DNA from: Clusia tigrina
Lineage: Eukaryota; Arthropoda; Insecta; Diptera; Clusiidae
Reading direction: 5' to 3'
Length of the DNA: 64,000 nucleotides
NCBI GenBank assembly: GCA_920105625.2
Contig: OV050030.1
Span: forward strand, 216,736,325-216,800,324
Below are positions 25,245 to 38,434 of the stretch, one piece after another (position 1 is the stretch's first letter; the number at the start of each line of letters is the position of its first letter). Position numbers and translations under genes: made by a program. Under the pieces are notes generated by a model that worked only from the letters and a program-made list of their open reading frames with translations, was not told where the DNA came from and did not search any database.

Positions 25245-28200
25245 ATTTAAGCTATCGCTCATAGCTATCCTACCCTTGAGTCCCAAATCAACCACTGCTA
25301 AAACGTCAAATGGCCCTAACTTGTATACGGTGCGCAATATACCTATCCTAGTTTGCAGAAATCAAATGCTTGTAACTTTTTACTGGAGCATCATAACATC
25401 TTGAAATTTTGTGACCATAAAGTACTCGAGCCTCTTATCAATTTAAGCTATCGCTCATAGCTATGCTACCTTTGAGTCCCAAATCAAACACTGATAAAAC
25501 TTCAAATGGTCCTCACTTCTATACGGTGCGTCCTATATCTATGAAACTTTTCAACATTTAAATGCTTGTAACTTCTTACTGGAGAGTCAAAAAATCTTGA
25601 AATTTTGTGACAATAAAGTACTCGAGCCTCTTGTAAATTTAAGCTATCGCTCATAGCTATGCTAACCTTGAGTCCTAATTCAACCACTGCTAAAACTTCA
25701 AATGGCCCTAACTTCTATACGGTGCTCCCTATACCTATCCAAGTTTGCAAAAATCAAATGCTTGTAACATTTGACTGGAGCGTCATAAAATCTTTAAATT
25801 TTGTAACCATAAAGTACTCGAGCCTCTAATCAATTTAAGCTATCCCTCATAGCTAAGCTACCCTTCTGTCCCAAATCAAACACTGATAAACTTCAAATGG
25901 CCCCAACTTCTATACGGTGCGTCCTACTGCTATCAAACTTTGCAACAATCAAATGCTTGTAACTTTTTACTGGAGTGTCATAAAAGCTTGAAATTTGGTG
26001 ACAATAAAGTACTCGACCCTCATCAATTTAAGCTATCGCTCATAGCTATGCTAACCTTGAGGCCCAAATCAACCACTGCTAAAACTTCAAATGGCCCTAA
26101 CTTCTATACAGTGCGTCCTATACCTATCCAAGTTTGCAACAATCAAATGCTTGTAACTTTTTACTGGAGCTTAAAAATATCTTGAATTTTTGTGACAATA
26201 AAGTACTCTTGTCAATTTAAGCTATCGTTCATATCTATTATACCCTTGAGTCCCAAATCAAAGACTGATAATGCTTCAAATGGCCCAAACTTCTATGCAG
26301 TGCGTCCTCTGCCTATCCAAGTTGGCAACAATCAAATGCTTGTAACTTTTTACTGTTGCGTCACAAAACCTTGAAGTTTATGACAATAAATTACTCGAGC
26401 CTCTCGTCAATTTAAATTATCACTCATAGCTACGCTACCCTTGAGTCCCAAATCAACAACTGATAAAACTTCAAATGGCTATAACTTCTATACGGTGCGT
26501 CCTTTACATATCAAAGTTTGCAATAATCAAATGCTTGTAACTTTTTACTGGAGCGTCATAAAATCTTGAAATTTTGTGACAATAAAGTACTCGAGCCTCT
26601 TGTCAATTTAAGCTATCAATCATAGCTATGCTACCCTTGAGTCCCAAATCAAACACTGATAAAACTTCAAATGGTCCTAGCTTCTATACGGAGCGTCTTA
26701 TACCTATCAAAGTTTGCAACAATCAAATGCTTGTAACTTGTTACTGGAGCGTCATAAAACCGTTAAATTTGGTGACAATAAAGTACTCGAGCCTCTTATC
26801 AATTTAAGCTATCGCTCATAGCTATGCTACCCTTGAGTCCCAAATCAAACACTGATAAAACTTCAAATGGTCCTAACTTCTATACGTTGCGTCTTATACC
26901 TATCAAAGTTTGCAACAGTCATATGCTTGTAACTTTTTACTGGAGAGTCATAAAATCTTGAAATTTTGTGACAATAAAGTCATCGAGCCTCTTGTAAATT
27001 TAAGCTATCGCTCATAGCTATGCTACCCTTGAGTCCCAAATCAACCACTGCTAAAACTTCAAATGGCCCTAACTTCTATACGGTGCGTCCTATACCTATC
27101 CAAGTTTGCAACAATCAAATGCTTGTAACTTTTTACTGGAGCGTCATAAAAGCTTGAAATTTGGTGACAATAAAGTACTCGAGCCTCATCAATTTGAGCT
27201 ATCGCTCATAGCTATGCTAACCTTGAGTCCCAAATCAACCACTGCTAAAACTTCAAATGGCCCTAACTTCTATACGGTGCGTCTTATACCTATCAAAGTT
27301 TGCAACAATTAAATGCTTGTAACTTGTTACTGGAGCGTCATAAAACCGTTAAATTTGGTGACAATAAAGTACTCGAGCCTCTTATCAATTTAAGCTATCG
27401 CTCATAGTTATGCTACCCTTGAGTCCCAAGTCAAACACTGATAAAACTTCAAATGGTCCTAACTTCTATACGGTGCGTCTTATACCTATCAAAGTTTGCA
27501 ACAATCATATGCTTGTAACTTTTTACTGGAGAGTCATAAAATCTTGAAATTTTGTGACAATAAAGTCCTCGAGCCTCTTGTAAATTTAAGCTATCGCTCA
27601 TAGCTATGCTACGCTTGAGTCCCAAATCAACCACTGCTAAAACTTCAAATGGCCCTAACTTCTATACGGTGCGTCCTATACCTATCCAAGTTTGCAACAA
27701 TCAAATGCTTCTAACTTTTTACTGGAGCGTCATAAAATCTTGAAATTTTGTGACAATAAATTACTCGAGCCTCTCGTTACTTTAAGCTATCGCTCATAGC
27801 TATGCTACCCTTGAGTCCCAAATCAAACACTGACAAAACTTCAAATGGCCCTAACTTCTATACGGTGCGTCCTACACCTATCAAAGTTTGCAACAATCAA
27901 ATGCTTGTAACTTTTTACTGGAGCGTCATAAAATCTTGAAATTTGGTGACAATAAAGTACTCGCGCCTCATCAATTTAAGCTATCGCTCATAGCTATGCT
28001 AACCTTGAGTCCCAAATCAACCACTGCTAAAACTTCAAGTGGCCCTAACTTCTATACAGTGCGTCCTACACCTATCCAAGTTTGCAACAATCAAATGCTT
28101 GTAACTTTTTACTGGAGCGTCATAACATCTTGAAATATTGTGCCAAAACAGTACTCGACCCTATTATCAATTTAAGCTATCGCTCATAGCTATGCTACCC

Positions 28201-28499
28201 TTGAGTCCCAAATCAAACACTGACAAAACTTCAAATGGCCCTAACTTCTATACGGTGCGTCTTATACCTATCAAAGTTTGCAACAATCAAATGCTTGTAA
28301 CTTGTTACTGGAGCGTCATAAAACCGTTAAATTTGGTGACAATAAATTACTCGAGCCTCTCGTCAATTTAAACTATCACTCATAGCTGTGCTACCCTTGA
28401 GTCCCAAATCAAACACTGATAAAACTTCAAATTGCCCTAACTTCTATACGGTGCTTCCTACACCTATCAAACTTTTCAACATTCAAATGCTTGTAACTT
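25245..28499. repeat. Block P, copy 2
   Basis: Matches 17820-21075 at an offset of 7424-7425. In place of the patch at 18487-18690 it carries a monomer of the 'cctcatcaattt' type near 25906-26115. Elsewhere only scattered single-base differences were seen, for example 'caacagtcatatg' near 26915 against 'caacaatcatatg' in copy 1. No gene is seen. Confidence 0.82.
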
Positions 28500-29990
28500 T
28501 TTACTGGAGCTTAATAAAATCTTGAATTTTTGTGACAATAAAGTACTCGAGCCTCTTGTCAATTGAAGCTATCGCTCATAGCTATGCTACCCTTGAGTCC
28601 CAAATCAAACACTGATAAACTTCAAATGGCCCTAACTTCTATACGGTGCGTCCTACACCTATCAAAGTTTGCAACAATCAAATGCTTGTAACTTTTTACT
28701 GAAGCTTCATAAAAGCTTGAAATTTGGTGACAACAAAGTACTCGAGCCTCATCAATTTAAGCTATCGCTCAAAGCTATGCTACCCTTGAGTCCCAAATCA
28801 AACACTGATAAAACTTCAAGTGGCCCTAACTTTTATACGTTGCGTCTTATACCTATCAAAGTTTGCACCAATCATATGCTTGTAACTTTTTACTGGAGAG
28901 TCATAAAATCTTGAAATTTTGTGACAATAAAGTCCTCGAGCCTCTTGTAAATTTAAGCTATCGCTCATAGCTATGCTACCCTTGAGTCCCAAATCAACAA
29001 CTGATAAAACTTCAAATGGCCCTAACTTCTATACGGTGCGTCCTTTACATATCAAAGTTTGCAACAATCAAATGCTTGTAACTTTTTACTGGAGCGTCAT
29101 AAAATCTTGAAATTTTGTGACAATAAAGTACTCGAGCCTCTTGTCAATTTAAGCTATCAATCATAGCTATGCTACCCTTGAGTCCCAAATCAAACACTGA
29201 TAAAACTTCAAATGGTCCTAGCTTCTATACGGTGCGTCTTATACCTATCAAAGTTTGCAACAATCAAATGCCTGTAACTTGTTACTGGAGCGTCATAAAA
29301 CCGTTAAATTTGGTGACAATAAAGTACTCGAGCCTCTTATCAATTTAAGCTATCGCTCATAGCTATGCTACCCTTGAGTCCCAAATCAAACACTGATTAA
29401 ACTTCAAATGGCCCTAACTTTTATACGGTGCGTCCTATACCTATCAAAGTTTGCAACAATCAAATGCTTGTAACTTTTTACTGGAGCGTCATAAAAGCTT
29501 GAAATTTGGTGACAATAAAGTACTCGAGCCTCATCAATTTAAGCTATCGCTCATAGCTATGCTACCCTTGAGTCCCAAATCAAACACTGATAAAACTTCA
29601 AATGGCCCTAACTTTGATACGGTGCGTCTTATACCTATCAAAGTTTGCAACAATCAAATGCTTGTTACTTTTTAATGGAGCGTCACAAAACCTTGAAATT
29701 TTGTGACAATAATTACTCGAGCCTCTCGTCAATTTAAGCTATCACTCATAGCTATGCTACCCTTGAGTCCCAAATCAAACACTGATAAAACTTCAAATTG
29801 CCCTAACGTCTATACGGTGCTTCCTACACCTATCAAACTTTTCAACATTCAAATGCTTGTAACTTCTTACTGGAGAGTCAATAAAATCTTGAAATTTTGT
29901 GACAATAAAGTACTCGAGCCTCTTATAAATTTAAGCTATCGCTCATAGCTATGCTACCCTTGAGTCCCAAATCAGCCACTGCTAAAACTT
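28500..29990. repeat. Satellite array, mosaic of blocks seen elsewhere
   Basis: Satellite monomers. About 28669-28985 matches 22029-22345 and 32187 onward. From about 28985 to 29450 it matches about 23305-23780, so the monomers between are missing. From 29451 on it resembles 35114 onward. This is consistent with recombination between Q-type blocks. No gene is seen. Confidence 0.75.
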
Positions 29991-31440
29991 CAAATGGCCC
30001 TAACTTCTATACGGTGCGTCCTATACCTATCCAATTTGGCACCAATCAAATGCTTGTAACTTTTTACTGGAGCGTCATAAAATCTTGAAATTTTGTCCCC
30101 TTAAAGTACTCGAGCCTCTTATCAAATTAAGCTATCGCTCATAGCTATGCTACCCTTGAGTCCCAAATCAAACACTGACAAAACTTCAAATGGCCCTAAC
30201 TTCTATACGGTGCGTCCTACACCTATCAAAGTTTGCAACAATCACTTGCTTGTAACTTTTTACTGGAGCGTCATAAAACCTTGGAATTTGGTGACAATAA
30301 AGTACTCGAGCCCCTTATCAATTTAAGCTATGGCTCATAGCTATGCTACACTTGAGTCCCAAATCTAACACTGATAAACTTCAAATGGCCCTAGCTTCTA
30401 TACGGTGCGTCCTACACCTACCAAAGTTTGCAACAATCAAATGCTTGTAACTTTTTACTGGAGCGTCATAAAACACTTAAAATTTTGTGACAATAAAATA
30501 CTCTAGCCTCATCAATTTAAGCTATCGCTCATAGATATGCTACCCTTGAGTCCCAAATCAAACACTGATAAAACTTCAAAAGGTGCTAACTTCTATACGG
30601 TGCGTCCTACACCTATCAAACTTTTCAACATTCAAATGCTTGTAACTTCTTACTGGAGAGTCATAAAATCTTGAAATTTTGTGACAATAAAGTACTCGAG
30701 CCTCTTGTAAATGTAAGCTATCGCTCATAGCAATGCTACCCTTGAGTCCCAAATCAACCACTGCTAAAACTTCAAATGGCCCTAACTTCTATACGGTGCG
30801 TCCTATACCTATCCAATTTGGCACCAATCAAATGCTTGTAACTTTTTACTGGAGCGTCATAAAATCTTGAAATTTTGTCCCCTTAAAGTACTCGAGCCTC
30901 TTATCAAATTAAGCTATCGCTCATAGCTATGCTACCCTTGAGTCCCAAATCAAACACTGACAAAACTTCAAATGGCCCTAACTTCTATACGGTGCGTCCT
31001 ACACCTATCAAAGTTTGCAACAATCACTTGCTTGTAACTTTTTACTGGAGCGTCATAAAACCTTGGAATTTGGTGACAATAAAGTACTCGAGCCCCTTAT
31101 CAATTTAAGCTATGGCTCATAGCTATGCTACACTTGAGTCCCAAATCTAACACTGATAAACTTCAAATGGCCCTAGCTTCTATACGGTGCGTCCTACACC
31201 TACCAAAGTTTGCAACAATCAAATGCTTGTAACTTTTTACTGGAGCGTCATAAAACACTTAAAATTTTGTGACAATAAAATACTCTAGCCTCATCAATTT
31301 AAGCTATCGCTCATAGATATGCTACCCTTGAGTCCCAAATCAAACACTGATAAAACTTCAAAAGGTGCTAACTTCTATACGGTGCGTCCTACACCTATCA
31401 AACTTTTCAACATTCAAATGCTTGTAACTTCTTACTGGAG
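29991..31440. repeat. 782-bp (4-monomer) tandem repeat, two copies
   Basis: The marker 'ccaatttggcaccaatc' at about 30031 recurs at about 30813, an offset of 782 bp or four monomers. The intervening readings 'gtccccttaaagtac', 'acttgcttgtaac', 'ccttggaatttggtg', 'caaatctaacactg' and 'cttcaaaaggtgctaac' occur in both. A related single copy lies near 35.6-36.2 kb. No gene is seen. Confidence 0.82.
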
Positions 31441-32029
31441 CTTAATAAAATCTTGAATTTTTGTGACAATAAAGTACTCGAGCGTCTTGTCAATTTAAGC
31501 TATCGCTCATAGCTATTATACCCTTGAGTCCCAAATCAAAGACTGATAATACTTCAAATGGCCCTAACTTCTATGCGGTGCGTCCTATGCCTATCAAAGT
31601 TGGCAACAATCAAATGCATGTTACTTTTTACTGGAGCGTCACAAAACCTTGAAATTTTGTGCCAATAATTACTCGAGCCTCTCGTCAATTTAAGCTATCA
31701 CTCATAGCTATGCTTCCATTGAGTCCCAAATCAAACACTGATAAAACTTTAAATTGCCCTAACTTCTATACGGTGCTTCCTACACCCATCAAACTTTTCA
31801 ACATTCAAATGCTTGTAACTTCTTACTGGAGAGTCATAAAATGTTGAAATTCTGTGACAATAAAGTACTCGAGCCTCTTGTAAATTTAAGCTATCGCTCA
31901 TAGCAATTCTACCCTTGAGTCCCAAATCAACCACTGCTAAAACTTCAAATGGCCCTAACTTCTATACGGTGCGTCCTATACCTATCAAACTTTTCAACAT
32001 TCAAATGCTTGTAACTTCTTATTGGAGAG
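31441..32029. repeat. Satellite monomers left of Q2
   Basis: About three monomers. They match about 36320-36840 at an offset of 4880, sharing 'cgagcgtcttgtcaa', 'gtgccaataattactc' and 'tgcttccattgag'. No gene is seen. Confidence 0.8.
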
Positions 32030-33017
32030 TCATAAAATCTTGAAATTTTGTGACAATAAAGTACTCGAGCCTCTAATCAATTTAAGCTATCCCTCATAGC
32101 TAAGCTACCCTTGTGTCCCAAATCAAACACTGATAAACTTCAAATGGCCCTAACTTCTATATGGTGCGTCCTATACATATAAAAGTTTGCAACAATCAAA
32201 TGCTTGTAACTTTTTACTGAAGCTTCATAAAAGCTTGAAATTTGGTGACAACAAAGTACTCGAGCCTCATCAATTTAAGCTATCGCTCAAAGCTATGCTA
32301 CCCTTGAGTCCCAAATCAAACACTGATAAAACTTCAAGTGGCCCTAACTTTTATACGTTGCGTCTTATACCTATCAAAGTTTGCAACAATCATATGCTTG
32401 GAACTTTTTACTGGAGAGTCATAAAATCTTGAAATTTTGTGACAATAAAGTCCTCGAGCCTCTTGTAAATTTAAGCTATCGCTCATAGCTATGCTACCCT
32501 TGAGTCCCAATTCAACCGCTGCTAAAACTTCAAATGGCCCTAACTTCTATACGGTGCGTCCTATACCTATCCAAGTTTGCAACAATCAAATGCTTGTAAC
32601 ATTTTACTGGGGCGTCATAAAATCTTGAAATTTTGTGACCATAAAGTACTCGAGCCTCTAATCAATTTAAGCAATCCCTCATAGCTAAGCGACCCTTGTG
32701 TCCCAAATCAAACACTGATAAACTTCAAATGGCCCCAAATTCTATACGGTGCGTCCTACACCTATCAACGTTTGCAACAATCAAATGCTTGTAACTTTTT
32801 ACTGGAGCGTCATAAAAGCTTGAAATTTGGTGACAATAAAGTACCCGAGCCTCATCAATTTAAGCTATCGCTCATAGCTATGCTAACCTTGAGTCCCAAA
32901 TCAACCACTGCTAAAACTTCAAATGGCCCTAACTTCTATACAGTGCGTCCTATACCTATCCAAGTTTGCAACAATCAAATGCTTGTAACTTTTTACTGGA
33001 GCTTAAAAAAATCTTGA

Positions 33018-33206
33018 ATTTTTGTGACAATAAAGTACTCTTGTCAATTTAAGCTAGCGCTCATATCTATTATACCCTTGAGTCATAAATCAAAGACTGA
33101 TAATACTTCAAATGGCCCTAACTTCTATACAGTGCGTCCTATACCTATCCAAGTTTGCAACAATCAAATGCTTGTAACTTTTTACTGGAGCTTAAAAAAA
33201 TCTTGA
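33018..33206. repeat. Extra chimeric monomer within Q2
   Basis: A 189-bp unit absent from Q1. Its first part ('gtactcttgtcaattt', 'catatctattataccc', 'aaagactgataatac') matches the following monomer at 33207-33395. Its later part ('tatacagtgcgtcctatacc', 'gtttgcaac', 'ggagcttaaaaaaatc') matches the preceding one near 32930-33016. This is the product expected from unequal exchange between neighbouring monomers. Confidence 0.75.
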
Positions 33207-34518
33207 ATTTTTGTGACAATAAAGTACTCTTGTCAATTTAAGCTAAAGCTCATATCTATTATACCCTTGAGTCACAAATCAAAGACTGATAATACTTCAA
33301 ATGGCCCTAACTTCTATGCGGTGCGTCCTATGCCTATCCAAGTTGGCAACAATCAAATGCTTGTAACTTTTTACTGTTGCGTCACAAAACCTTGAATTTT
33401 GTGACAATAAATTACTGGAGCCTCTCGTCAATTTAAACTAGCACTCATAGCTATGCTACCCTTAAGTCCCAAATCAAACACTGATAAAACTTCAAATTGC
33501 CCTAACTTCTATACGGTGCTTCCTACACCTATCAAACTTTTAAACATTCAAATGCTTGTAACTTCTTACTGGAGAATCATAAAATCTTGAAATTCTGTGA
33601 CAATAAAGTAGTAGAGCCTCTTGTAAAATTAGGCTATCGCTCATAGCTATGCTACCCTTGAGTCCCAAATCAACAACTGATAAAACTTCAAATGGCCCTA
33701 ACTTCTATACGGTGCGTCCTTTACATATCAAAGTTTGCAACAATCAAATGCTTGTAACTTTTTACTGGAGCGTCATAAAATCTTGAAATTTTGTGACAAT
33801 AAAGTACTCGAGCCTCTTGTCAATTTAAGCTATCAATCATAGCTATGCTACCCTTGAGTCCCAAATCAAACACTGATAAAACTTCAAATGGTCCTAGCTT
33901 CTATACGGTGCGTCTTATACCTATCAAAGTTTGCAACAATCAAATGCCTGTAACTTGTTACTGGAGCGTCATAAAACCGTTAAATTTGGTGACAATAAAG
34001 TACTCGAGCCTCTTATCAATTTAAGCTATCGCTCATAGCTATGCTACCCTTGAGTCCCAAATCAAACACTGATTAAACTTCAAATGGCCCTAACTTTTAT
34101 ACGGTGCGTCCTATACCTATCAAAGTTTGCAACAATCAAATGCTTGTAACTTTTTACTGAAGCTTCATAAAAGCTTGAAATTTGGTGACAACAAAGTACT
34201 CGAGCCTCATCAATTTAAGCTATCGCTCATAGCTATGCTACCCTTGAGTCCCAAATCAAACACTGATAAAACTTCAAATGGCCCTAACTTTTATACGGTG
34301 CGTCCTATAGCTATCAAAGTCTGTAACAAGCAAATGCTTTTAACTTTTTACTGGAGCTTAATAAAATCTTGAATTTTTGTGACAATAAAGTACTCAAGCC
34401 TCTTGTCAATTTAATCTATCGCTCATAGCTATTATACCCTTGAGTCCCAAATGAAACACTGATAAACTTCAAATGGCCCTAACTTATATACGGTGTGTCC
34501 TACACTTATCAAAGTTTG

Positions 34519-35111
34519 TGTATCGAATCGACAATGAAATGGCAATACTTACTGCAATCCGACATAAATAAAAACACAATTGTTTTAAGTGGAAAAGCAT
34601 ACGAAAAACCACTTTTGATTGCTCTTATAATTATGCACATGCATATGTAGCTCAACAATAAATCGGCATGTATGCGATACATGTATATATGTACGAGTAA
34701 ATATGCACAAGCTCTTGCGCGTTTAGCTCAATTGCTCTCATATGCATGAACGGACCTGCATATGTATGTGTAAATAGGTACGTTTATGTTTATATATAAT
34801 GTATAATGCAATGTGAACATAAATATAGTCAGCGTATATAATCTAAACGTGACTATGCTCTCGAATACCTGTGGCATCGCTAATACTTGCTCCTGTGTAT
34901 AGGCTCTGTATAAGCTCCCCTGCTCCGCACCGCTCTCCTGGCTCAGCTCCCTGCACATAGAGTGCACCGCACTGCTCCTTGTGCTCTCACGCACTGCCCC
35001 ATTGGCACAACCGCACAGCTCCATCGTCAGAAACGAACTAAACTTTAAAATACTTGCTGAACCTATTTTCGCTATGTGCGAAAACTCAAATGCATGGTTG
35101 CATTTGATACA
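34519..35111. mobile_element. 593-bp insert, copy 2
   Basis: Same length and ends as the copy at 24172-24764, at an offset of 10347 bp; I saw no difference in the rows compared. It has the same GTTTG on both sides (34514-34518 and 35112-35116), and the flanking satellite variants match too, including the rare 'tcctacacttatcaaag'. It was therefore carried here by duplication of the surrounding array and is not a second insertion. Identity is as for copy 1: probable solo LTR, with a MITE as the alternative. No coding function is seen. Confidence 0.72.
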
Positions 35112-35200
35112 GTTTGCAACAATCAAATGCTTGTAACTTTTTACTGGAGCGTCATAAAAGCTTGAAATTTGGTGACAATAAAGTACTCGAGCCTCATCAA

Positions 35201-38200
35201 TTTAAGCTATCGCTCATAGCTATGCTACCCTTGAGTCCCAAATCAAACACTGATAAAACTTCAAATGGCCCTAACTTTGATACGGTGCGTCTTATACCTA
35301 TCAAAGTTTGCAACAATCAAATGCTTGTTACTTTTTACTGGAGCGTCACAAAACCTTGAAATTTTGTGACAATAATTACTCGAGCCTCTCGTCAATTTAA
35401 GCTATCACTCATAGCTATGCTACCCTTGAGTCCCAAATCAAACACTGATAAAACTTCAAATTGCCCTAACGTCTATACGGTGCTTCCTACACCTATCAAA
35501 CTTTTCAACATTCAAATGCTTGTAACTTCTTACTGGAGAGTCATAAAATCTTGAAATTTTGTGACAATAAAGTACTCGAGCCCCTTATCAATTTAAGCTA
35601 TGGCTCATAGCTATGCTACACTTGAGTCCCAAATCTAACACTGATAAACTTCAAATGGCCCTAGCTTCTATACGGTGCGTCCTACACCTACCAAAGTTTG
35701 CAACAATCAAATGCTTGTAACTTTTTACTGGAGCGTCATAAAACACTTAAAATTTTGTGACAATAAAATACTCTAGCCTCATCAATTTAAGCTATCGCTC
35801 ATAGATATGCTACCCTTGAGTCCCAAATCAAACACTGATAAAACTTCAAAAGGTGCTAACTTCTATACGGTGCGTCCTACACCTATCAAACTTTTCAACA
35901 TTCAAATGCTTGTAACTTCTTACTGGAGAGTCATAAAATCTTGAAATTTTGTGACAATAAAGTACTCGAGCCTCTTGTAAATGTAAGCTATCGCTCATAG
36001 CAATGCTACCCTTGAGTCCCAAATCAACCACTGCTAAAACTTCAAATGGCCCTAACTTCTATACGGTGCGTCCTATACCTATCCAATTTGGCACCAATCA
36101 AATGCTTGTAACTTTTTACTGGAGCGTCATAAAATCTTGAAATTTTGTCCCCTTAAAGTACTCGAGCCTCTTATCAAATTAAGTTATCGCTCATAGCTAT
36201 GCTACCCTTGAGTCCTAAATCAACCACTGCTAAAACTTCAAATGGCCCTAACTTCTATACGGTGCGTCCTATACCTATCAAAGTTTGTAACAAGCAAATG
36301 CTTGTAACTTTTTACTGGAGCTTAATAAAATCTTGAATTTTTGTGACAATAAAGTACTCGAGCGTCTTGTCAATTTAAGCTATCGCTCATAGCTATTATA
36401 CCCTTGAGTCCCAAATCAAAGACTGATAATACTTCAAATGGCCCTAACTTCTATGCGGTGCGTCCTATGCCTATCAAAGTTGGCAACAATCAAATGCATG
36501 TTACTTTTTACTGGAGCGTCACAAAACCTTGAAATTTTGTGCCAATAATTACTCGAGCCTCTCGTCAATTTAAGCTATCACTCATAGCTATGCTTCCATT
36601 GAGTCCCAAATCAAACACTGATAAAACTTTAAATTGCCCTAACTTCTATACGGTGCTTCCTACACCCATCAAACTTTTCAACATTCAAATGCTTGTAACT
36701 TCTTACTGGAGAGTCATAAAATGTTGAAATTCTGTGACAATAAAGTACTCGAGCCTCTTGTAAATTTAAGCTATCGCTCATAGCAATTCTACCCTTGAGT
36801 CCCAAATCAACCACTGCTAAAACTTCAAATGGCCCTAACTTCTATACGGTGCGTCCTATACCTATCAAACTTTTCAACATTCAAATGCTTGTAACTTCTT
36901 ACTGGAGAGTCATAAAATCTTGAAATTTTGTGACAATAAAGTACTCGAGCCTCTTGTAAATTTAAGCTACCGCTCATAGCTACGCTACCCTTGAGTCCCA
37001 AATCTACCAATGCTAAAACTTCAAATGGCCCTAACTTCTATACGGTGCGTCCTACACCTATCAAAGTTTGCAACAATCAAATGCTTGTAACTTTTTACTG
37101 GAGCGTCACAAAACTTTGAAATTTTGTGACAATAATTACTCGAGCCTCTCGTCAATTTAAGTTATCACACATAGCTATGCTACCCTTGAGTCCCAAATCA
37201 AACACTGATAAAACTTCAAATTGCCCTAACTTCTATACGGTGCTTCCTACACCTATCAAACTTTTCAACATTCAAATGCTTGTAACTTCTTACTGGAGAG
37301 TCATAAAATCTTGAAATTCTGTGACAATAAAGTATTCGAGCCTCTTGTAAATTTAAGCTCTAGCTCAGCTATGCTACCCTTGAGTCCCAAATCAAACACT
37401 GCCAAAACTTCAAATGGCCCTAACTTCTATACGGTGCATCCTATACCTATCCAAGTTTGCAACAATTAAATGCTTGTAACTTTTTTCTGGAGCGTCATAA
37501 AATCTTGAATTTTTGTGACAATAAAGTACTCGAGCCTCTTGTCAATTTAAGCTATCGCTCATAGCTATTATACACTTGAGTACCAAATCAAAGACTGATA
37601 ATACTTCAAATGGCCCTAACTTCTATGCGGTGCTTCCTATGCCTATCAAAGTTGGCAACAATCAAATGCTTGTTACTTTTGACTGGAGCGTGACAAAACC
37701 TTGAAATTTTGTAACAATAATTACTCGAGCCACTCGTCAATTTAAACTATCACTCATAGCTATGCTTCCCTTGAGTCCCAAATCAACCACTGCTAAAACT
37801 TCAAATGGCCCTAACTTCTATACGGTGCGTCTTACACCTATCAAACTTTTCAACATTCAAATGCTTGTAACTTCTTACTGGAGAGTCATAAAATGTTGAA
37901 ATTCTGTGACAATAAAGTACTCGAGCCTCTTATCAATTTAAGCTGTCGCTCATAGCTATGCTACCCTTGAGTCTCAAATCAAACACTGATAAAGCTTCAA
38001 ATGGCCGTAACTTCTATACGGTGTGTCCTATACCTATCAAACTTTTCAACATTCAAATGCTTGTAACTTCTTACTGGAGAGTTATAAAATCTTGGAAGTT
38101 TGTGACAATAAAGTACTCGAGCCTCTTGTAAATTTAAGCTACCGCTCAAAGCTATGCTACCCTTGAGTCCCAAATCAAATACTGGCAAAACTTCAAATGG

Positions 38201-38434
38201 CCCTAACTTCTATACGGTGCGTCCTACACCTATCAAAGTTTGCAACAATCAAATGCTTGTAACTTTTTACTGGAGCGTCATAAAACCTTGAAATTTGGTG
38301 ACAATAAAGTACTCGAGCCTCTTATCAATTTAAGCTGTCGCTCATAGCTATGCTACCCTTGAGTCCCAAATCAAACACTGATAAACTTCAAATGGCCCTA
38401 ACTTATATACGGTGTGTCCTACACCTATCAAAGT
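35201..38434. repeat. Satellite array up to the retrotransposon
   Basis: Satellite monomers. 35114-35554 matches 29451 onward (offset 5663), 35846-36031 matches 30576 onward (offset 5270), and about 36320-36840 matches 31440 onward (offset 4880), so monomers have been lost stepwise. The monomers at 37997-38434 belong to the family also seen at 41801-42238. A 4-base loss of the dyad type appears near 37363 ('agctcagctatg'). No gene is seen before the retrotransposon. Confidence 0.8.

Larger units (their letters stand above)
32030..35200. repeat. Block Q, copy 2, with the second 593-bp insert
   Basis: Duplicate of about 21870-24850, with two changes. An extra 189-bp monomer lies at about 33018-33206. 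A short patch at about 33537-33598 carries variants ('cttttaaacattc', 'ggagaatcataaaatc', 'gaaattctgtgac') that are absent from copy 1 but typical of monomers near 1.5, 5.2 and 9.5 kb. The rest, including the insert, is nearly or fully identical to copy 1. Confidence 0.83.

Noticed and set aside
34519..35111. Independent second insertion of the 593-bp element
   Set aside because: The target duplication and flanking satellite variants equal those of the first copy, so segmental duplication explains it.
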